NCBI GenBank assembly: GCA_946965045.2
Contig: OX337230.1
Coordinates: 248,001 to 312,000, forward strand
Reading direction: 5' to 3'
From: Epithemia pelagica
Taxonomy: Eukaryota; Bacillariophyta; Bacillariophyceae; Surirellales; Surirellaceae
DNA: 64,000 nt
The position numbers and the translations under genes are program-made. Below the pieces are notes generated by a model that was not told where the DNA came from, ran no database searches, and was given only the letters and a program-made list of their open reading frames with translations. This document shows, in pieces, positions 27,856 to 39,202 of this stretch. Numbering within the stretch: the stretch's first letter is position 1; each line of letters opens with the position of its first letter.

Positions 27856-30303
27856 CTATTCAATCGTACCCATGGACTGTCGCGCAATCAAGTTGCGGTA
27901 GGTTTCGGAGCGTTCCAAGAGTTGTGGATGCGTCCCCACATCCTGTACACAATACTGTTCCAACACGACAATTTGATCCGCCTTTTGAATGGTGGAAAGA
28001 CGATGGGCCACGACAATGACGGTCCGCCCTTGCGATGCGGCATCCATGGCTTGTTGGACCAAGTATTCGGATTCGGCATCGAGGGCCGATGTGGCTTCGT
28101 CCAATAACAAAATGGCGGGATTCAAGAGAATGGCACGGGCAATGGCAATCCGCTGTTTCTGACCTCCACTCAGTTTGGTGCCCCGTTCGCCAATCAATTC
28201 GTCCAGTCCGTGTGGAAAGTTGGCAATAAAGTCGGCCGCATTCGCTGTGCGACACGCCTCCCAAATTTGGTCGTCCGTGGGAGCGGCCACGGCGTGGAGA
28301 TCAACACCATAGGTGATATTGTCTCGGACCGACAACCCAAACAAGGTGGGTTCCTGTTGGACCAGGCCAATTTGACGACGGAGTGTTTTCAAATCCAGAT
28401 CTCGAATGTCGCGTCCATCCAACCGGATACAACCCTTTTGGACATCGTAAAAGCGCTCCAACAGGGCAATCACGGTACTTTTCCCGGCTCCACTGGGCCC
28501 CACAATGGCCGTGGTTTGGCCCTGACCAATCTCCAAACTAAAATCTTGTAGGACAGGCACATCAGGTCGGGAGGGATAGGTAAAGGTGACATGTTCCATG
28601 GCAATATTGCCTTGCAATTTGCCACTCCATTTGGATGCCTGTTCGACATCATGCGATCCATTGGCCGTATTGTTGTTGTCGGCAGTTACTTGACGATCAT
28701 GGTTGTTCCCTTCGTCGTCTTGTTGTTGTTGCTGCTGTTGCGGAGGAGGAGGAGCAGAGGATGGAATTTGGGGTGTTCGATCGAGCAAGGCAAAGATTCG
28801 TTGCGACGTGCCGAGGGCTTCCAGGCAATTGGAGATACTACTGGACATGTGGGCCAAAATGCCCCCAATTTGAAAAATGTAGCTTTGAAAGGCGGTCAAA
28901 TCCCCCAGGGATATATGGCCATGGTGGACCAAGGTAAAGCCATACCACAAGGATCCGTACATGGCGGCAAAACCCCCACCAAAAATGACAAACATGAATA
29001 TGGATCGAACCAAGGATTGCTGGTATCCAATACTGAAGGTTGTCGTTGCTGTTTCATTAGGGCCGTTGCGATTCCTCCCACTGCTGGTTCTCCCGAAAAA
29101 ACAAGAACACACGGCAAGGTTGGTTCCAATCAAGGAGGCATAGCGATGTGCTTCCTTTTCTTCGGCCACAAAGCTTTGAACGGTTCGCATGGCACCCAAA
29201 ATTTCCGTCGGCCAACTTTGGGCTTGTCCCAGCTTGTCTTGAAATTCCTTACTCAATTTCCCCAAGAGTCGTCCAAAGGGGATGCACAGCACAAAAATCA
29301 CCACGGTACTTGTTACGGTGAGACTGGCCAGAGATGGAGAAATACTCACCATGAGACCAATGGCAATGCCCAACTTGACCATGCCCAAGACCACTTCGGC
29401 CCACGAACTGGCAATGGCTTGTTTGACGACCGTGGTATCGGATCCCAATCGAGAAATTAATTCTCCCGATTGCGTTGCATCAAAAAAGCCAATTTCTTGT
29501 TGCAAAAGTTGGGCATACAAGGTGGTCCGCAAGCGTGCGACAATTCGTTCTCCGGCAATGCCCATGAGCGCGGTCCGGATCGATCCCGCCAAGGCACCAC
29601 CGCAATGCAAGATCAAGACGGTGGCCATGAGACCATGAATCCGGGGCATTTTATTATCATGGTCCAAGGTCGGATCCATTAAATCATCGTAGGCACGACC
29701 CACAAGTTTGGGCAACCACAGTTGCGTGCCTTGATTGATCGTCATGAATAGGGTTGATATAGCCAAGAGAAGCCATTCCGGTCGACTCAATAGAATTAAC
29801 CGGCACAAGAGAGACCACGACGAAACGGATGATGATGAGGAGGAGGAGGAGGAAGAAGGGGGCGTTGTTGTCGGCACACTTCTTGCTTCCTCCCCATTCG
29901 TTGACACGACCGGTGCCTCGTTCTCGTTTCTGCTGCCACGATGATTGGACAAGAGCGGCTCTACCAAGTCCGTACCATCCTCTTCCAAAGTACTTCTTGT
30001 TGTTGTCGCCATTGTCGTTAGTTGCTGGGAGTCTCTTGCCGATGAGAATTCTGCAGCTGTTTGTGGTTTCTCCACGAGGATCCTTTCGAAATCAACACGT
30101 TGCAGCGAACAAAAGGTTCTTGGCTTCGTCGTTGTTCCAAGGTTCCATAGGCCTTTTATTTCTAGAGAAATCGTCGTCGTTGTTGCTTCCGAGAATCCAA
30201 TGCGTTGCGAGTCGCGCGTCGTGTGTGGTCGCTCATGAATTATGCAGTCGCTCAAAAAACTCGGGGTCCCACCACGAAAGAAAGTTGTCGAGGCGAGTGA
30301 CAT
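27856..30303 (-). CDS. ABCB-type half ABC transporter
   Basis: 815 residues from ATG 30303. An alternative start at the Met of MATTTRSTLEE would shorten the N-terminus by about 95 residues, but the relic at 39.2 kb shows homology upstream of that Met, so the region is at least conserved DNA. One transmembrane domain (residues about 170-500: LLLAISTLFMTINQG, LMATVLILHCGGALAG and others) precedes one nucleotide-binding domain. The latter has Walker A GPSGAGKST, Q-loop LVQQEP, signature LSGGQKQRIAIARA, Walker B ILLLDEATSALD and H-loop VAHRLST, all intact. The layout matches TAP/ABCB10-like exporters that work as dimers in organelle or vacuolar membranes. The membrane and substrate are not readable. 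A poly-Gln/Asn linker lies between the domains. Confidence 0.92.
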   Translation of the reverse strand: MSLASTTFFRGGTPSFLSDCIIHERPHTTRDSQRIGFSEATTTTISLEIKGLWNLGTTTKPRTFCSLQRVDFERILVEKPQTAAEFSSARDSQQLTTMATTTRSTLEEDGTDLVEPLLSNHRGSRNENEAPVVSTNGEEARSVPTTTPPSSSSSSSSSSVSSWSLLCRLILLSRPEWLLLAISTLFMTINQGTQLWLPKLVGRAYDDLMDPTLDHDNKMPRIHGLMATVLILHCGGALAGSIRTALMGIAGERIVARLRTTLYAQLLQQEIGFFDATQSGELISRLGSDTTVVKQAIASSWAEVVLGMVKLGIAIGLMVSISPSLASLTVTSTVVIFVLCIPFGRLLGKLSKEFQDKLGQAQSWPTEILGAMRTVQSFVAEEKEAHRYASLIGTNLAVCSCFFGRTSSGRNRNGPNETATTTFSIGYQQSLVRSIFMFVIFGGGFAAMYGSLWYGFTLVHHGHISLGDLTAFQSYIFQIGGILAHMSSSISNCLEALGTSQRIFALLDRTPQIPSSAPPPPQQQQQQQDDEGNNHDRQVTADNNNTANGSHDVEQASKWSGKLQGNIAMEHVTFTYPSRPDVPVLQDFSLEIGQGQTTAIVGPSGAGKSTVIALLERFYDVQKGCIRLDGRDIRDLDLKTLRRQIGLVQQEPTLFGLSVRDNITYGVDLHAVAAPTDDQIWEACRTANAADFIANFPHGLDELIGERGTKLSGGQKQRIAIARAILLNPAILLLDEATSALDAESEYLVQQAMDAASQGRTVIVVAHRLSTIQKADQIVVLEQYCVQDVGTHPQLLERSETYRNLIARQSMGTIE

Positions 30304-30372
30304 CTTCTAGTTTTGTCTACAACATACTCTCGAAACTTCTCTCGTTATCATTATACGAATAGGATACTCTAA

Positions 30373-30415
30373 ATACTCTAACAGAGTAATGACCTCTCTA
30401 AAAGAGAGAGGTCAT
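30373..30415. terminator. Two adjacent hairpins between gene ends
   Basis: TACTCT-AAC-AGAGTA is followed directly by ATGACCTCTCT...AGAGAGAGGTCAT, a near-perfect stem of about 11 bp. They lie 55-100 bases past the stop of the gene at 30471-32308 and 70 bases upstream of the ABC transporter start. A 3-prime processing or insulating role is only a guess. Confidence 0.35.
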
Positions 30416-30470
30416 ACGGAGAACTCACCGACCTTGCTCTGTGTGGTTCGTTTCTTTGAAGTCGTAAGAA

Positions 30471-32308
30471 CTATATCCAGTGGTATGGACCACGCCTCTT
30501 TTCAAAACGGTGTTTCACATAAAGGGCACGGCACAGAACTGGGCCCCACTGTCTTTTTGTCGCTGACGTCGGTGTCGTCTTCCCCTTGTGTTGGTTTCGT
30601 TTCTGGATCATTGTCACATATCCCGAGTAGCATTGAGTGCAAATGCCATTTCCGCAGGTCCGACCGCGCCGAATGGTTGCGGGATTGTGCCAGGTTTGCA
30701 AACACAGAGGACATTCCAAGACAAAGTCCGCCCGAGTATATGGGTTGTGTCGAGCCAAGTGACGAATAATCTTGGCACTGATCCCTTGGGGGTCCAGTTC
30801 CTGACCATGATACGAGGAGGACGACGATGACACAATGGAGCGCAACGAACGACGCTGCTCGTCGCCCAATCATGATGATTCGTGGCGCCTGGACGACGCG
30901 GAACTTGGTGTGTGCGTACGGAAATCCATCGGTCACCTTCGTCCACATCACCCGAACGGTAGGGAGACCAAACCCATTGTCCCTGATCGGGATGATACTG
31001 GAACCAAATGGTGGCACGTGACAAGGGACACAATCGGGGAATCTTGTCATAGCCCAATCCCATGGCGGTCACGGCCATACCCAAGGCCACGGTCGAGCTC
31101 GTCCACATCAAGGGATGGAGCAAACGGTCGCCACTGGTATTACTGGAACCAGAGGACGCTACCGCCGAGGCAGCACCCACCACACTCGATGTCATGGACA
31201 GGCCCAATCCCACTCCCGCGGCAGCATGGTTCCGTTCGTCAAAGAACTTGGGAGAGTAACTAAACAAGAGTTGATCCAGATCTACGACACACAAGTGGTC
31301 TTGGAGAATGGCCGCGTCCGTCATGGCACGAGACAATACTCCAGTCTTGGCACGCAGGTTGTTGGGATTGGGACCCGGGAGGGACCTGTTGCTCGTCCAA
31401 CGATGACGAAGACATTTGGACAAACTCTTGCCCGTCAAGCGATGAAAGAGAATCGAGACAAAGTGTTGGCAATTGAAAAAGGCGGGATTGTAGCCCCACT
31501 CTTCAAAGGCTTGTACCTGATCCAAAATACACTCGAGGTCCTTTTGCACCGTGGGTTCTCGAATCCCTGCCGAAAAGACGTTTCCATTGGGATGGCAATG
31601 ATCCATTACTTTTTTCTTGAGTTGCAAATTGCTAATCTTGCTATTCTTGGATGAGGAGGATGCTACCAATACGTTGTCCACTCGAACCCCTGTCTCGTAC
31701 AGATCCAAAATGATATAAAGACAGGGAGGATGGGGTTGCACTCCTGGACTCTTCGGGCTTTTGTTCGATACGGGCTCCAGATGTTCATTTTCAGTATCCT
31801 TATCGGGCATTCTCACCACAGATGTCGCCTTGTCGCATGCCGAAAGAATGAGGCCCATGTGGCACCAGCGCCATTGCGGCAAACTCAAAAAGCTATCGGG
31901 TGGTCTTGCAGGCTCCAACACGTGTTTTAGTTCGTCGCGTGCTTGTCGTTTCCCTCCTCGAAACTTGGCGCTTATGGGAAGTATAGCGGCTGATTCACGT
32001 TGCCCTCCCGTGCCTTGAATGGAACGACGTTGAGCATTGCTGGTGTCGTGGTCCTGTTTCTCGTCCGCAATCTGCGGGCGCAGGTTTGTGTTGCTGTTGA
32101 AAGCTCTCTCAACACTGTTACGGCCTCCATGATTCATGGGGAACCAAAAGACTTGGACATCGTGCAGTGCAAAACCCAATTCGGCAAACGGAAGCACCGC
32201 AGCTTCCAAGGCCTCCAACGATTCCACCGTGGACGCAATCCCTCGACCCTTGCGCGCACCGCAAGCCGTGGGACCACCGCTCCCACCCACGTTGTGACAG
32301 AACGACAT
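30471..32308 (-). CDS. Papain-fold (NCxHF) protein with possible zinc-binding C-terminus
   Basis: Starts at ATG 32308 (ACCATGTCG). The first roughly 460 residues are one frame. RWCHMGLILS near 148 supplies a candidate catalytic His and FFNCQHFVSILFHRLTG near 277 a catalytic Cys, the signature of permuted papain-fold enzymes (LRAT, NlpC/P60, PPPDE groups). Two weakly hydrophobic segments follow (GVGLGLSMTSSVVGAASAV and STVALGMAVTAMGLGY), then IWFQYHPDQGQWVW. Near 30.9 kb the coding frame changes to one ending at 30471 that encodes CPLCLQTWHNPATI and CGNGICTQCY, a Cys-rich, RING-like motif. A 65-base GT-AG intron (30855-30919, donor GTACGC, acceptor GAGCAG) would join the two frames; otherwise it is a frameshift. 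Enzyme identity is inferred from two short motifs. Confidence 0.6.
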
Positions 32309-33856
32309 GGTTTCCCAAATTATGAAACCTTATAAAAGTAGGGGAAGAATGAGGTTTTGAAGAAACCACCCAAGAATGATTCTTGTAGGGCTTGCACATG
32401 GTGCGAATTGCACGAAAAAGTCTCAAACGCACCATTTTCGTTCAGCCATTTCCACCTGTGATAGAGGGATGACAATCTTGTGCTTCCTTTCATTCTCTTT
32501 ATTTACAAGATTCGGATCACGTAGTTGGCTGCTTCGCTCTGAGTTCCAAAATGGCCTGCTCCAACGTCCAAGAAGACCTGACAAAGATGAGCTTGATGTA
32601 GAACTTTGTAGGAATAGTGAAAGTTGAGGTGCAGTTGTCTCTCAAAATACTTTGGTGAATCGCAAGGCGAAACGCTTGCTTGTGTGTGGATCCATGTACA
32701 TGAATTACAAAAGGAAGTCGCGTCACCCAAAATTCTCTCCAATGGGTGCATCCTCTAGAGCTCCGTGGCCATTATAGAGAATGTGGGCAACTTGGAATAC
32801 CATGCCTTCCACCATCGATTTCTTGTCACGTTGCAGATGGACCCAAAATCATCGACAAGCCAAGATTTTATGACGAATGTCGTACGCTCTCATCTGTGCA
32901 ATTCATCCAATCAACGACACAAGGCCACAAAATCATGAAGAGCAATATCAATCCTAGTTCATTGATTTCATGCGCCAATGCCTTTTTTCGTTTCTTTCTG
33001 GAGAGTCTTCCATGTTTGATTTTTGTCTTCTTGTGTGCTTGGCTCTGCTCTTTGTTTGTTGTTGGTCTTTTGGTCTCTGCGGTCGGTCTTTTGTGGTCCA
33101 TGGTCCATGCGCCCTCGTGGATTTCGTCGGTACACTTTGCTCCTATATAAAAACATCATTACAGACGGATGACGTACCATTATGTTTCGAGTAATAGCTA
33201 CTCCTAGCTAGGAGTAATAGGCATAGCCTCTTGAGCGGGATATAGACAAAAAAACAAAAAAAAAGAAGGGATGGTCTAGACGTTTTCTCCTCTGTTGTTG
33301 TTGTTGTTGTTGCTCATATAGTTTATAGCAAGATCATAATTTCTACTTGCACACTGTGTCGATGAAATAATGGTACGTACCAAAAACTATTAGACCGTGT
33401 GTACGCCAGGAGACTGCAAAGAACGATCCACACAGACTTGGTAGCTCCTACGATATTCTTCTTGGGGTTGATTGGACGAAAATCTGTTCCAAGTGTTTCT
33501 CCCATGCTATAATAGGAACGGTGGTAAAAAGGAGATTTTTCCTAGATAGGAGTGTATTCCGAAGGATAGAATCACACGCCGAATGATTTCTTCTACAAAC
33601 TCCTCATGGAATCATGGGTTTTACATTGTGTGTAGAATGATGATTCTATGGATTGCCTAGCAATGTGTTTCAAATTATTACTGTACAACAGAGTGTTCAG
33701 TCCTGGTCCACCACTTGTTCTCTTTACACAAGGAGACAGCAAGAGTCGTGGTAGAAAGGTCCACCCTTGCTACCACGACGCACTCGTGTCCCTGGAGAGT
33801 CGTCATCCTCTGTACAGTCCAATCCCTCTTCTTCTAGTGGAAACCATCAGTGCTTC
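32309..33856. other. Intergenic, 1.5 kb
   Basis: No gene I can support. A 134-codon frame at 32746-33150 has a hydrophobic C-terminal half but no recognisable motif. At 33199-33216 lies the perfect 18-bp palindrome TACTCCTAGCTAGGAGTA, and a TTG-rich run is at 33293-33313. Confidence 0.45.
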
Positions 33857-35125
33857 TTAGACGTGCACGGCCTGGTCCGTGCTTCGGTTCCGGACATGTC
33901 GTCGTCGGTCTCGTCGTCGTCGACTGCTGCTTTCGGCTCCCGACGACGGTCGTTGGGCCAATTGCGCATTGGCAATGTAAAAGGCAAAGAGTCGAGAGGG
34001 CAAACTAATGCGTTCGCACTCGACTCGCATCCATTCGTCACTGGACAACGACGACGACGACAGGTCTTGCTGTGGTGGTACTTGGGAATCGTCGTATTGA
34101 TGATAAAAGGCCGACAGAGGTGCCATGGTACTTGTCGTCGAAGAAGGACTGGACAACAGGGGATGCGACGAGGGCGCTTGTCGATGATGACGCGACGACG
34201 AGTGCGACGTCACGTGTGGTGACGACGATGACGACCAACGGTTGGTCGTTGTTGTCGTCGAATTGTGATTATCAATGACCAATTGTCGCAATTGTTGCAA
34301 TCGTTGGGCCTTGTCCTGACGGAGTGGTTTGGTCCATCGTTCCAATCCCAACCACACATCCAAATGGCTGGAAGCGGCCAAGACTTGTTGATCGGCAAAG
34401 GACATGCAGGGATACGTGGTCGCATCGTCCAAGTCACTGTCGCAACACGCCTTGTGCAAGTGCTGCAACACGCGGGACAGAGCTGCCACGGATTGGTGTG
34501 ACTGTTGCTGTGGTTGTTCGTGTGCGTGTGGTGGTGGGTCTGGCACGACACAAGACGATGAGGAGGATAATGGCTGGTTTCTGTTCTTGTAACGTTGCAG
34601 TGTCGGGGACGATGGTACCATCGGAGGAGTCGGACCGTCTTGTTCTGGATCGTCATTCTCATCCTCCTCATTGTCGTCGTGCTGGTAGTCCATTGCACTT
34701 GTCGTCGTCGTCGTTGTCGTGACGAACAGACTCTTGGTTTGCCACGAGGCCGTCACTCGAAAGTGTTCGAGTTCCTTGGCGGTATACCACAAGTCCGCCT
34801 TGCGCAGTGGTTGGGACAGTGGCAGTGGATCATACGAATAGGCCGGACCAAATCGTACTTGTTTGCGTGGGGGTGGTGGTGGTGCCATCCACAAGGGAGA
34901 CGGACTGTTATGGAATTGAAAGGGAGGATAGGCCGTTCGTGTAGCGGCAGCCGCCGGTGTGTGATGATAGCCATGAGGAGAATGATAGTGGTGGTGATGA
35001 TGCAACCCATAGGGAGACGGCTCGACCAACAACAATCCCATGGCATTCATACTGCTACTACTGCTGCATTCGTGGGCCGACACGGTGGACGATTGTCGTC
35101 GATGACGCGTCGTGGTACCCACCAT
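33857..35125 (-). CDS. Low-complexity protein with RFGP...LWYTAKELEHFR motif
   Basis: 422 residues from ATG 35125 (ACCATGG). His-, Ala-, Pro- and Ser-rich stretches surround two ordered islands: KQVRFGPAYSYDPLPLSQPL followed by ADLWYTAKELEHFR near 88-125, and DVWLGLERWTKPLRQDKAQR near 258-280. I recall this two-island layout (V+F ... WYT..E...F and GLE+W) from a family widespread in diatom genomes with no known function, but that is memory rather than a search. The C-terminus is strongly basic (SSRRRRDRRRHVRNR), consistent with nuclear targeting. The frame is uninterrupted. Confidence 0.7.
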   Translation of the reverse strand: MVGTTTRHRRQSSTVSAHECSSSSSMNAMGLLLVEPSPYGLHHHHHYHSPHGYHHTPAAAATRTAYPPFQFHNSPSPLWMAPPPPPRKQVRFGPAYSYDPLPLSQPLRKADLWYTAKELEHFRVTASWQTKSLFVTTTTTTTSAMDYQHDDNEEDENDDPEQDGPTPPMVPSSPTLQRYKNRNQPLSSSSSCVVPDPPPHAHEQPQQQSHQSVAALSRVLQHLHKACCDSDLDDATTYPCMSFADQQVLAASSHLDVWLGLERWTKPLRQDKAQRLQQLRQLVIDNHNSTTTTTNRWSSSSSPHVTSHSSSRHHRQAPSSHPLLSSPSSTTSTMAPLSAFYHQYDDSQVPPQQDLSSSSLSSDEWMRVECERISLPSRLFAFYIANAQLAQRPSSGAESSSRRRRDRRRHVRNRSTDQAVHV

Positions 35126-35565
35126 GGTGATTTATAAAATAGAATCGAGTGGTCGGCTGTAGCTTGCTGTTGGTTCCAATCGGCTTTACACGTCACTGTA
35201 CAAACGGTGGACCCGTTCGGTGAACGAGAAACAACAATCGGATTCTGGATTCTCACGCTGTGCTCGGCCGTTTGTGTTTGTTTCGTCAATCGAGCTAGAG
35301 CAGAGGTGCGAGGGTGGACCGACACCAGCAATTCACACACAATCGAAACAACACAATGGGATCTCGTTCTCGTTGTTGCCGTTCCAAATTGTGCTCGAAT
35401 GTGTGAAGATTAAAATAATCGCATTGATGGAATGCACACGCCGGTGCACCAACTAGTCGTTGATATCCACTCGGTATCGATTATTGGGGGACAACCACTA
35501 CTCTCCACACGACACATCATACACATGGAAGCCATCTCAAAAATGGCGGGAAATGTTGGGATTGA
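35126..35565. other. Intergenic; no gene seen
   Basis: Upstream region of the minus-strand gene ending at 33857. A TATA-like TTTATAAA lies just before its ATG (35130-35137). Nothing else is supported. Confidence 0.4.
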
Positions 35566-36225
35566 TGGCGTGGATACACGAACCCCAGCGAGCTGGATAA
35601 CGTCCCAACAACCGTTTTCCATCCACGTCTACAGGTTTGTCGATACCCAACGAGCCGACACCGCATATGGACCTGGTCGGCGCGCGAAGGCATCTCCTCC
35701 TTCCAAGATTCCCTCGACTTGGAAAGCGATCGGTTCCAAGATCCACTACACGTCACCTCGCGTGTCCTGGACGGACATCATCGTCCATGGGACGGACACG
35801 GTTGTCCGGCCTGCGATTTGTCTCAGCTTTGGACAAGCCGGGCGGGCGCTAATGGGTACAATTTGTTGTACTGTAGTTACAATAACCACAACAGACAAAG
35901 ACAGTCGTGTTTGTCCTTTGGTTGGGACAAGCCCGAAATTGTCCATGCCCGTTGCATCCTGGGGGGATCTACGCCGGAGGAGGATTCGTACGAGCAGACC
36001 GTGACCATCGGCACCACGGAACGACCGTCGTGTCACAAGAGTCGATCGATCCATGCAACATATAGAAATGGTGGGACCATCCAACCGCAACCAACACCAA
36101 AGACAAGAAGAAGAAGCAGGGCAAGCTCGAGACGGTCCAGTCGTGCGGATGCCAGGAAAGAAGCGTCCCCAAAGATTCGGATAGAGACATGCATGGAGTA
36201 TGGAGCTTTCGTTTCGAGGTATTAG
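35566..36225 (+). other. Possible coding remnant, Cys-containing, no ATG
   Basis: A frame open from 35566 to TAG 36223-36225 without an initiating Met in its first 200 codons. It includes HGCPACDLSQLW, NLLYCSYNN, CLSFGWDKPEIVHARC and then a basic Ser/Arg tail (TRRRSRASSRRSSR). The composition looks more protein-like than the other frames, so it could be a 3-prime exon or a decayed gene. No family is recognised. Confidence 0.22.
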
Positions 36226-36229
36226 TTTC

Positions 36230-36445
36230 TGTCCCATGGCACTCCCTAGACGGAACCATGCTGGCACATGAAACCTTGTCTTTGGTCGTCCATGGTGGTT
36301 TCAAATAATAACGTTTCTTCGTTCTACTTTCTTTCCCATGTGGCACTACCTACCTACCTACCTAGACGGAACCATGATTGCACACAAAAACACCCTGTGT
36401 TTGGCCGTCCATGGTGGTTCCAAAGGTTTCTGCTTCTTCCCGTCG
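36230..36445. repeat. Direct repeat of about 105 bp
   Basis: The units at about 36230-36325 and 36334-36440 share CCCATG.TGGCACT, CCTAGACGGAACCATG, TTTGG.CGTCCATGGTGGTT and CAAA..TTTCT in the same order. The second unit contains an expansion of CCTA into CTACCTACCTACCTACCTAG (36347-36364). The remainder of 36226-37498 contains no gene I can support. Confidence 0.7.
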
Positions 36446-37114
36446 TGTGTCTGTCTTTCTTCGTTTGGACTCACCGTCTTGCAGAGGCCGCTCCTGGATG
36501 ATTGAGACGTCACACACACATGTACAACAACCAGAGACAATGGAATTTGTGCGGCAGTACTGGTTCACACATGGGAATCGAAATCACTCGAGATTTCTTC
36601 CTCCCATGGTTCTGTGTGGGGGAGGACCAAAAGACTAATACCATGGTACCTTGCTTGCTTTGGTTATAATCGATCCTTGCGGTATGTCTCTCGCGGTGAC
36701 TGCCGGCAGGCTGCAGGGCGTCCATGAATCACCACCACAAACGTGATCACTCTACTACTACTATATACCGCGCTCGGCGGAAATGACACGCTCTCTCCTG
36801 CCGTTTCTCAGAGTACTAGCGGGACAAAAGAGTTCTACTACTACTACAAGTCGTTTTTCATTGTATTCCTGTTCGTAGTAGGCACATGTAGAGGACGAGG
36901 TGACACGGCTGCCTCATTGAGAGTAGCAGCATTGGTGTTACAACCTATTATTACAGCCGCACTCTCTCGTTTGGTTGTGGCACATTCTCTCGTCTCGTTG
37001 TGGTTCTCCCTCTCGCTCATACTCTTCAAGCGTGGGGTGGTCCCCCGGCAGCAACACGATTTGCACCGAGTGTGAACAGGCGCATGAGAGGAGAAGAAGA
37101 ATGGGAGACCCTTG

Positions 37115-37118
37115 ATGA

Positions 37119-37157
<39 letters not shown>
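37115..37157. repeat. GAT trinucleotide microsatellite
   Basis: An uninterrupted GAT/ATG run of about 14 units in the gap before the LPA1-like gene. Confidence 0.85.
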
Positions 37158-37498
37158 CGAGACCTATACTGCCGACGGTCGCGAGCGACCATTGTCAGTG
37201 CCGTGATCTCTCGCAGAAGCTTGCGATTTCCATATCAGTCGCGGAAAGTACTATGACGTGGTGGAAAGACTCAACCCACCACTCGGGACTGACGTGTCTT
37301 CGTTGCTTTCTGAGTTGATGATGACCATGGCGACGACAATCGATTGTCAGTAACCCACTTTCATACTCCCCTCTCCGATCCCCAAACAACCAAAAACACA
37401 GTGGGTGACAATCACTTGGATTCTTATCGGCAAGCAGCAACCAAGCGAAACAGTGAATTCCGCAACCGTCATCACTGTATAGTACAAGTAATAGAACC

Positions 37499-38671
37499 AT
37501 GTCCAGTCGAGAGCAAAGGAGACATGGGACCAGTGCTTCTAGGGCATGGCTCTTGTGGGTGTCGTTTGTTTTGCTACAACTGTTCCAGACGTCGTCTGGA
37601 TTTGCGCCATTGTTGCTCACCAAGCATGGTGCTCCACAGAAGCAACCATCTGGAACGGTCGATCCACGACACTTTATGACAACCACAACAACAACATCCG
37701 CTGCCATTATGTCAGGGACACGTTTGTGTCAAAGTCAATCTCCCGATCCCTTGGATCGATTGGACGAAACCGTGGGTGGTTATACCGTCAAACAACGGTT
37801 GCGAGAAGAAGTCGAATCACCCTTTCGAACGGTCCGATTGTACTTTTTTGGAGCCTCGTTGGCCTCGGCCGTGATTGCCTTTTACTTTTCCCTCGTCACC
37901 CTGTTGCAAGCCGTATCGTTTGGGGAAGGATCGGTGGAAGATGCTGTGACATCGGTGGCGATTAACATTGGAGCCATTCTCGTGTGCGGGGGCATTACCT
38001 ATCGCGATTATCAAGCCAAACAGGCCGATTTGGCCCGAATCAAACAGGGAGGAGCCTTGGCCTCCTTGGTGGTGGAACGACCCGCCGTGGTTGCCTCGGA
38101 CAAGCAGCCTGGTCGACCCACGCAACGGTCCACCTTGGCCGACTTTCGACGGTTTTACCGGGTCTTGATTGCCGCCGGAGGTGCCGACTATATTCAAACC
38201 CTCTGCCGATCCCTCAATGCCGATCAATTGGCCGACGAAAATACCTTGCCGCAAGGCCTCCAAGCCTCGGACATTCTCGTCATTCCCGTCTTGTTGCAAC
38301 CCTCTTCTGGTTCGTCCTTGACGGTCGGCGATACTTTGGGATGTTGGATGGCCACGGAAGCAACCGAAACGGATCGCAACTTGGATGTGACCCGGGCCAA
38401 TACGGTCGTGGCGTGGCCCAAGGGTCCGGCGGCCTGGTCCGAAGTCTTGGCTCCCGAAATTGATACGGCCCAAGGCAAACAGGGCTTTAATGTACTGGAA
38501 AAGGGCATTACCTTGTTGCTCAAGAAAAATGGCAAAATTTTGCGACGGGCCACGGGACAACCACAATGGTCCGGTATGATCCAAGCCATGAATGTCTTTG
38601 ACAAAAATTTTGGCATGCCGGGAGATGATCAAGTATATCCCGTGGAGGACGATACCAAGTCCAGTAACTAA
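37499..38671 (+). CDS. LPA1/DUF3493-like plastid protein (low PSII accumulation)
   Basis: 390 residues from ATG 37499. The N-terminus is a heterokont bipartite plastid presequence: a signal peptide (AWLLWVSFVLLQLFQ) ending at SSG/FAP, a variant of the ASAFAP cleavage motif, then a Ser/Thr-rich transit stretch to about residue 75. The core VKQRLREEVESPFRTVRLYF plus GASLASAVIAFYFSLVTLLQA and a second membrane helix (AINIGAILVCGGITYRDY) match the LPA1/REP27-type family that assists photosystem II assembly or repair at the thylakoid. The soluble C-terminal domain (LIAAGGADYIQTLCRSLNAD...FDKNFGMPGDDQVYP) completes it. The four-membrane plastid targeting supports a stramenopile host. Family assignment by motif, fairly confident. 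Confidence 0.8.
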   Translation: MSSREQRRHGTSASRAWLLWVSFVLLQLFQTSSGFAPLLLTKHGAPQKQPSGTVDPRHFMTTTTTTSAAIMSGTRLCQSQSPDPLDRLDETVGGYTVKQRLREEVESPFRTVRLYFFGASLASAVIAFYFSLVTLLQAVSFGEGSVEDAVTSVAINIGAILVCGGITYRDYQAKQADLARIKQGGALASLVVERPAVVASDKQPGRPTQRSTLADFRRFYRVLIAAGGADYIQTLCRSLNADQLADENTLPQGLQASDILVIPVLLQPSSGSSLTVGDTLGCWMATEATETDRNLDVTRANTVVAWPKGPAAWSEVLAPEIDTAQGKQGFNVLEKGITLLLKKNGKILRRATGQPQWSGMIQAMNVFDKNFGMPGDDQVYPVEDDTKSSN

Positions 38672-39202
38672 CCACGCCGAACGACATACGAAATCGGAGA
38701 CTCTTTTCTCTCCTACAATTGGATACGAAATGTCAACAGCGACAGCGCGTTGATTTTCGTATTCCAAGAACGCCAACAGACTCCCCATAACAACTCAATC
38801 TTCTCCTATACCTACTCTACCTAGACCTGGTTTCTTTCCCTCTCTTTGATGTTGTTTAGCTCGCCCGCTTTTGGGGTCTCGATCAATCGATCGTGGGCGC
38901 AGCAGGGGAAATTCTTCCTCCCCCTTTCTGCGTTTTCATGTCACAAAAGCTCCCCCATACCTCACACTGAAAAGCTTTCTGTCCCACAAAACGAACAAAG
39001 GAATCGCAGGACACCATCGACTGCCTTGGAGATGCCGACGTACTGCACCTCGCATTGGATGAGATCCTAGAGGGCCAAAGAGCACAGAGTGGCAGTGCTG
39101 GTGTGGAAACGTCGGTTTTCCCCGATCCTTGGGTTACAGGTCAATCATCAAACCTTTTGGTGACTTGAGACAAAATGCCACTCCTTCCATCGGATAGATT
39201 TG
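38672..39202. other. Intergenic; no gene seen
   Basis: Follows the LPA1-like stop. It contains a TACCTAGACC motif at about 38818-38827 and otherwise nothing recognisable. Confidence 0.45.

Noticed and set aside
32746-33150. 134-codon open frame with hydrophobic C-terminus
   Set aside because: No motif, no homologous copy in the window and start context not convincing; left as intergenic.
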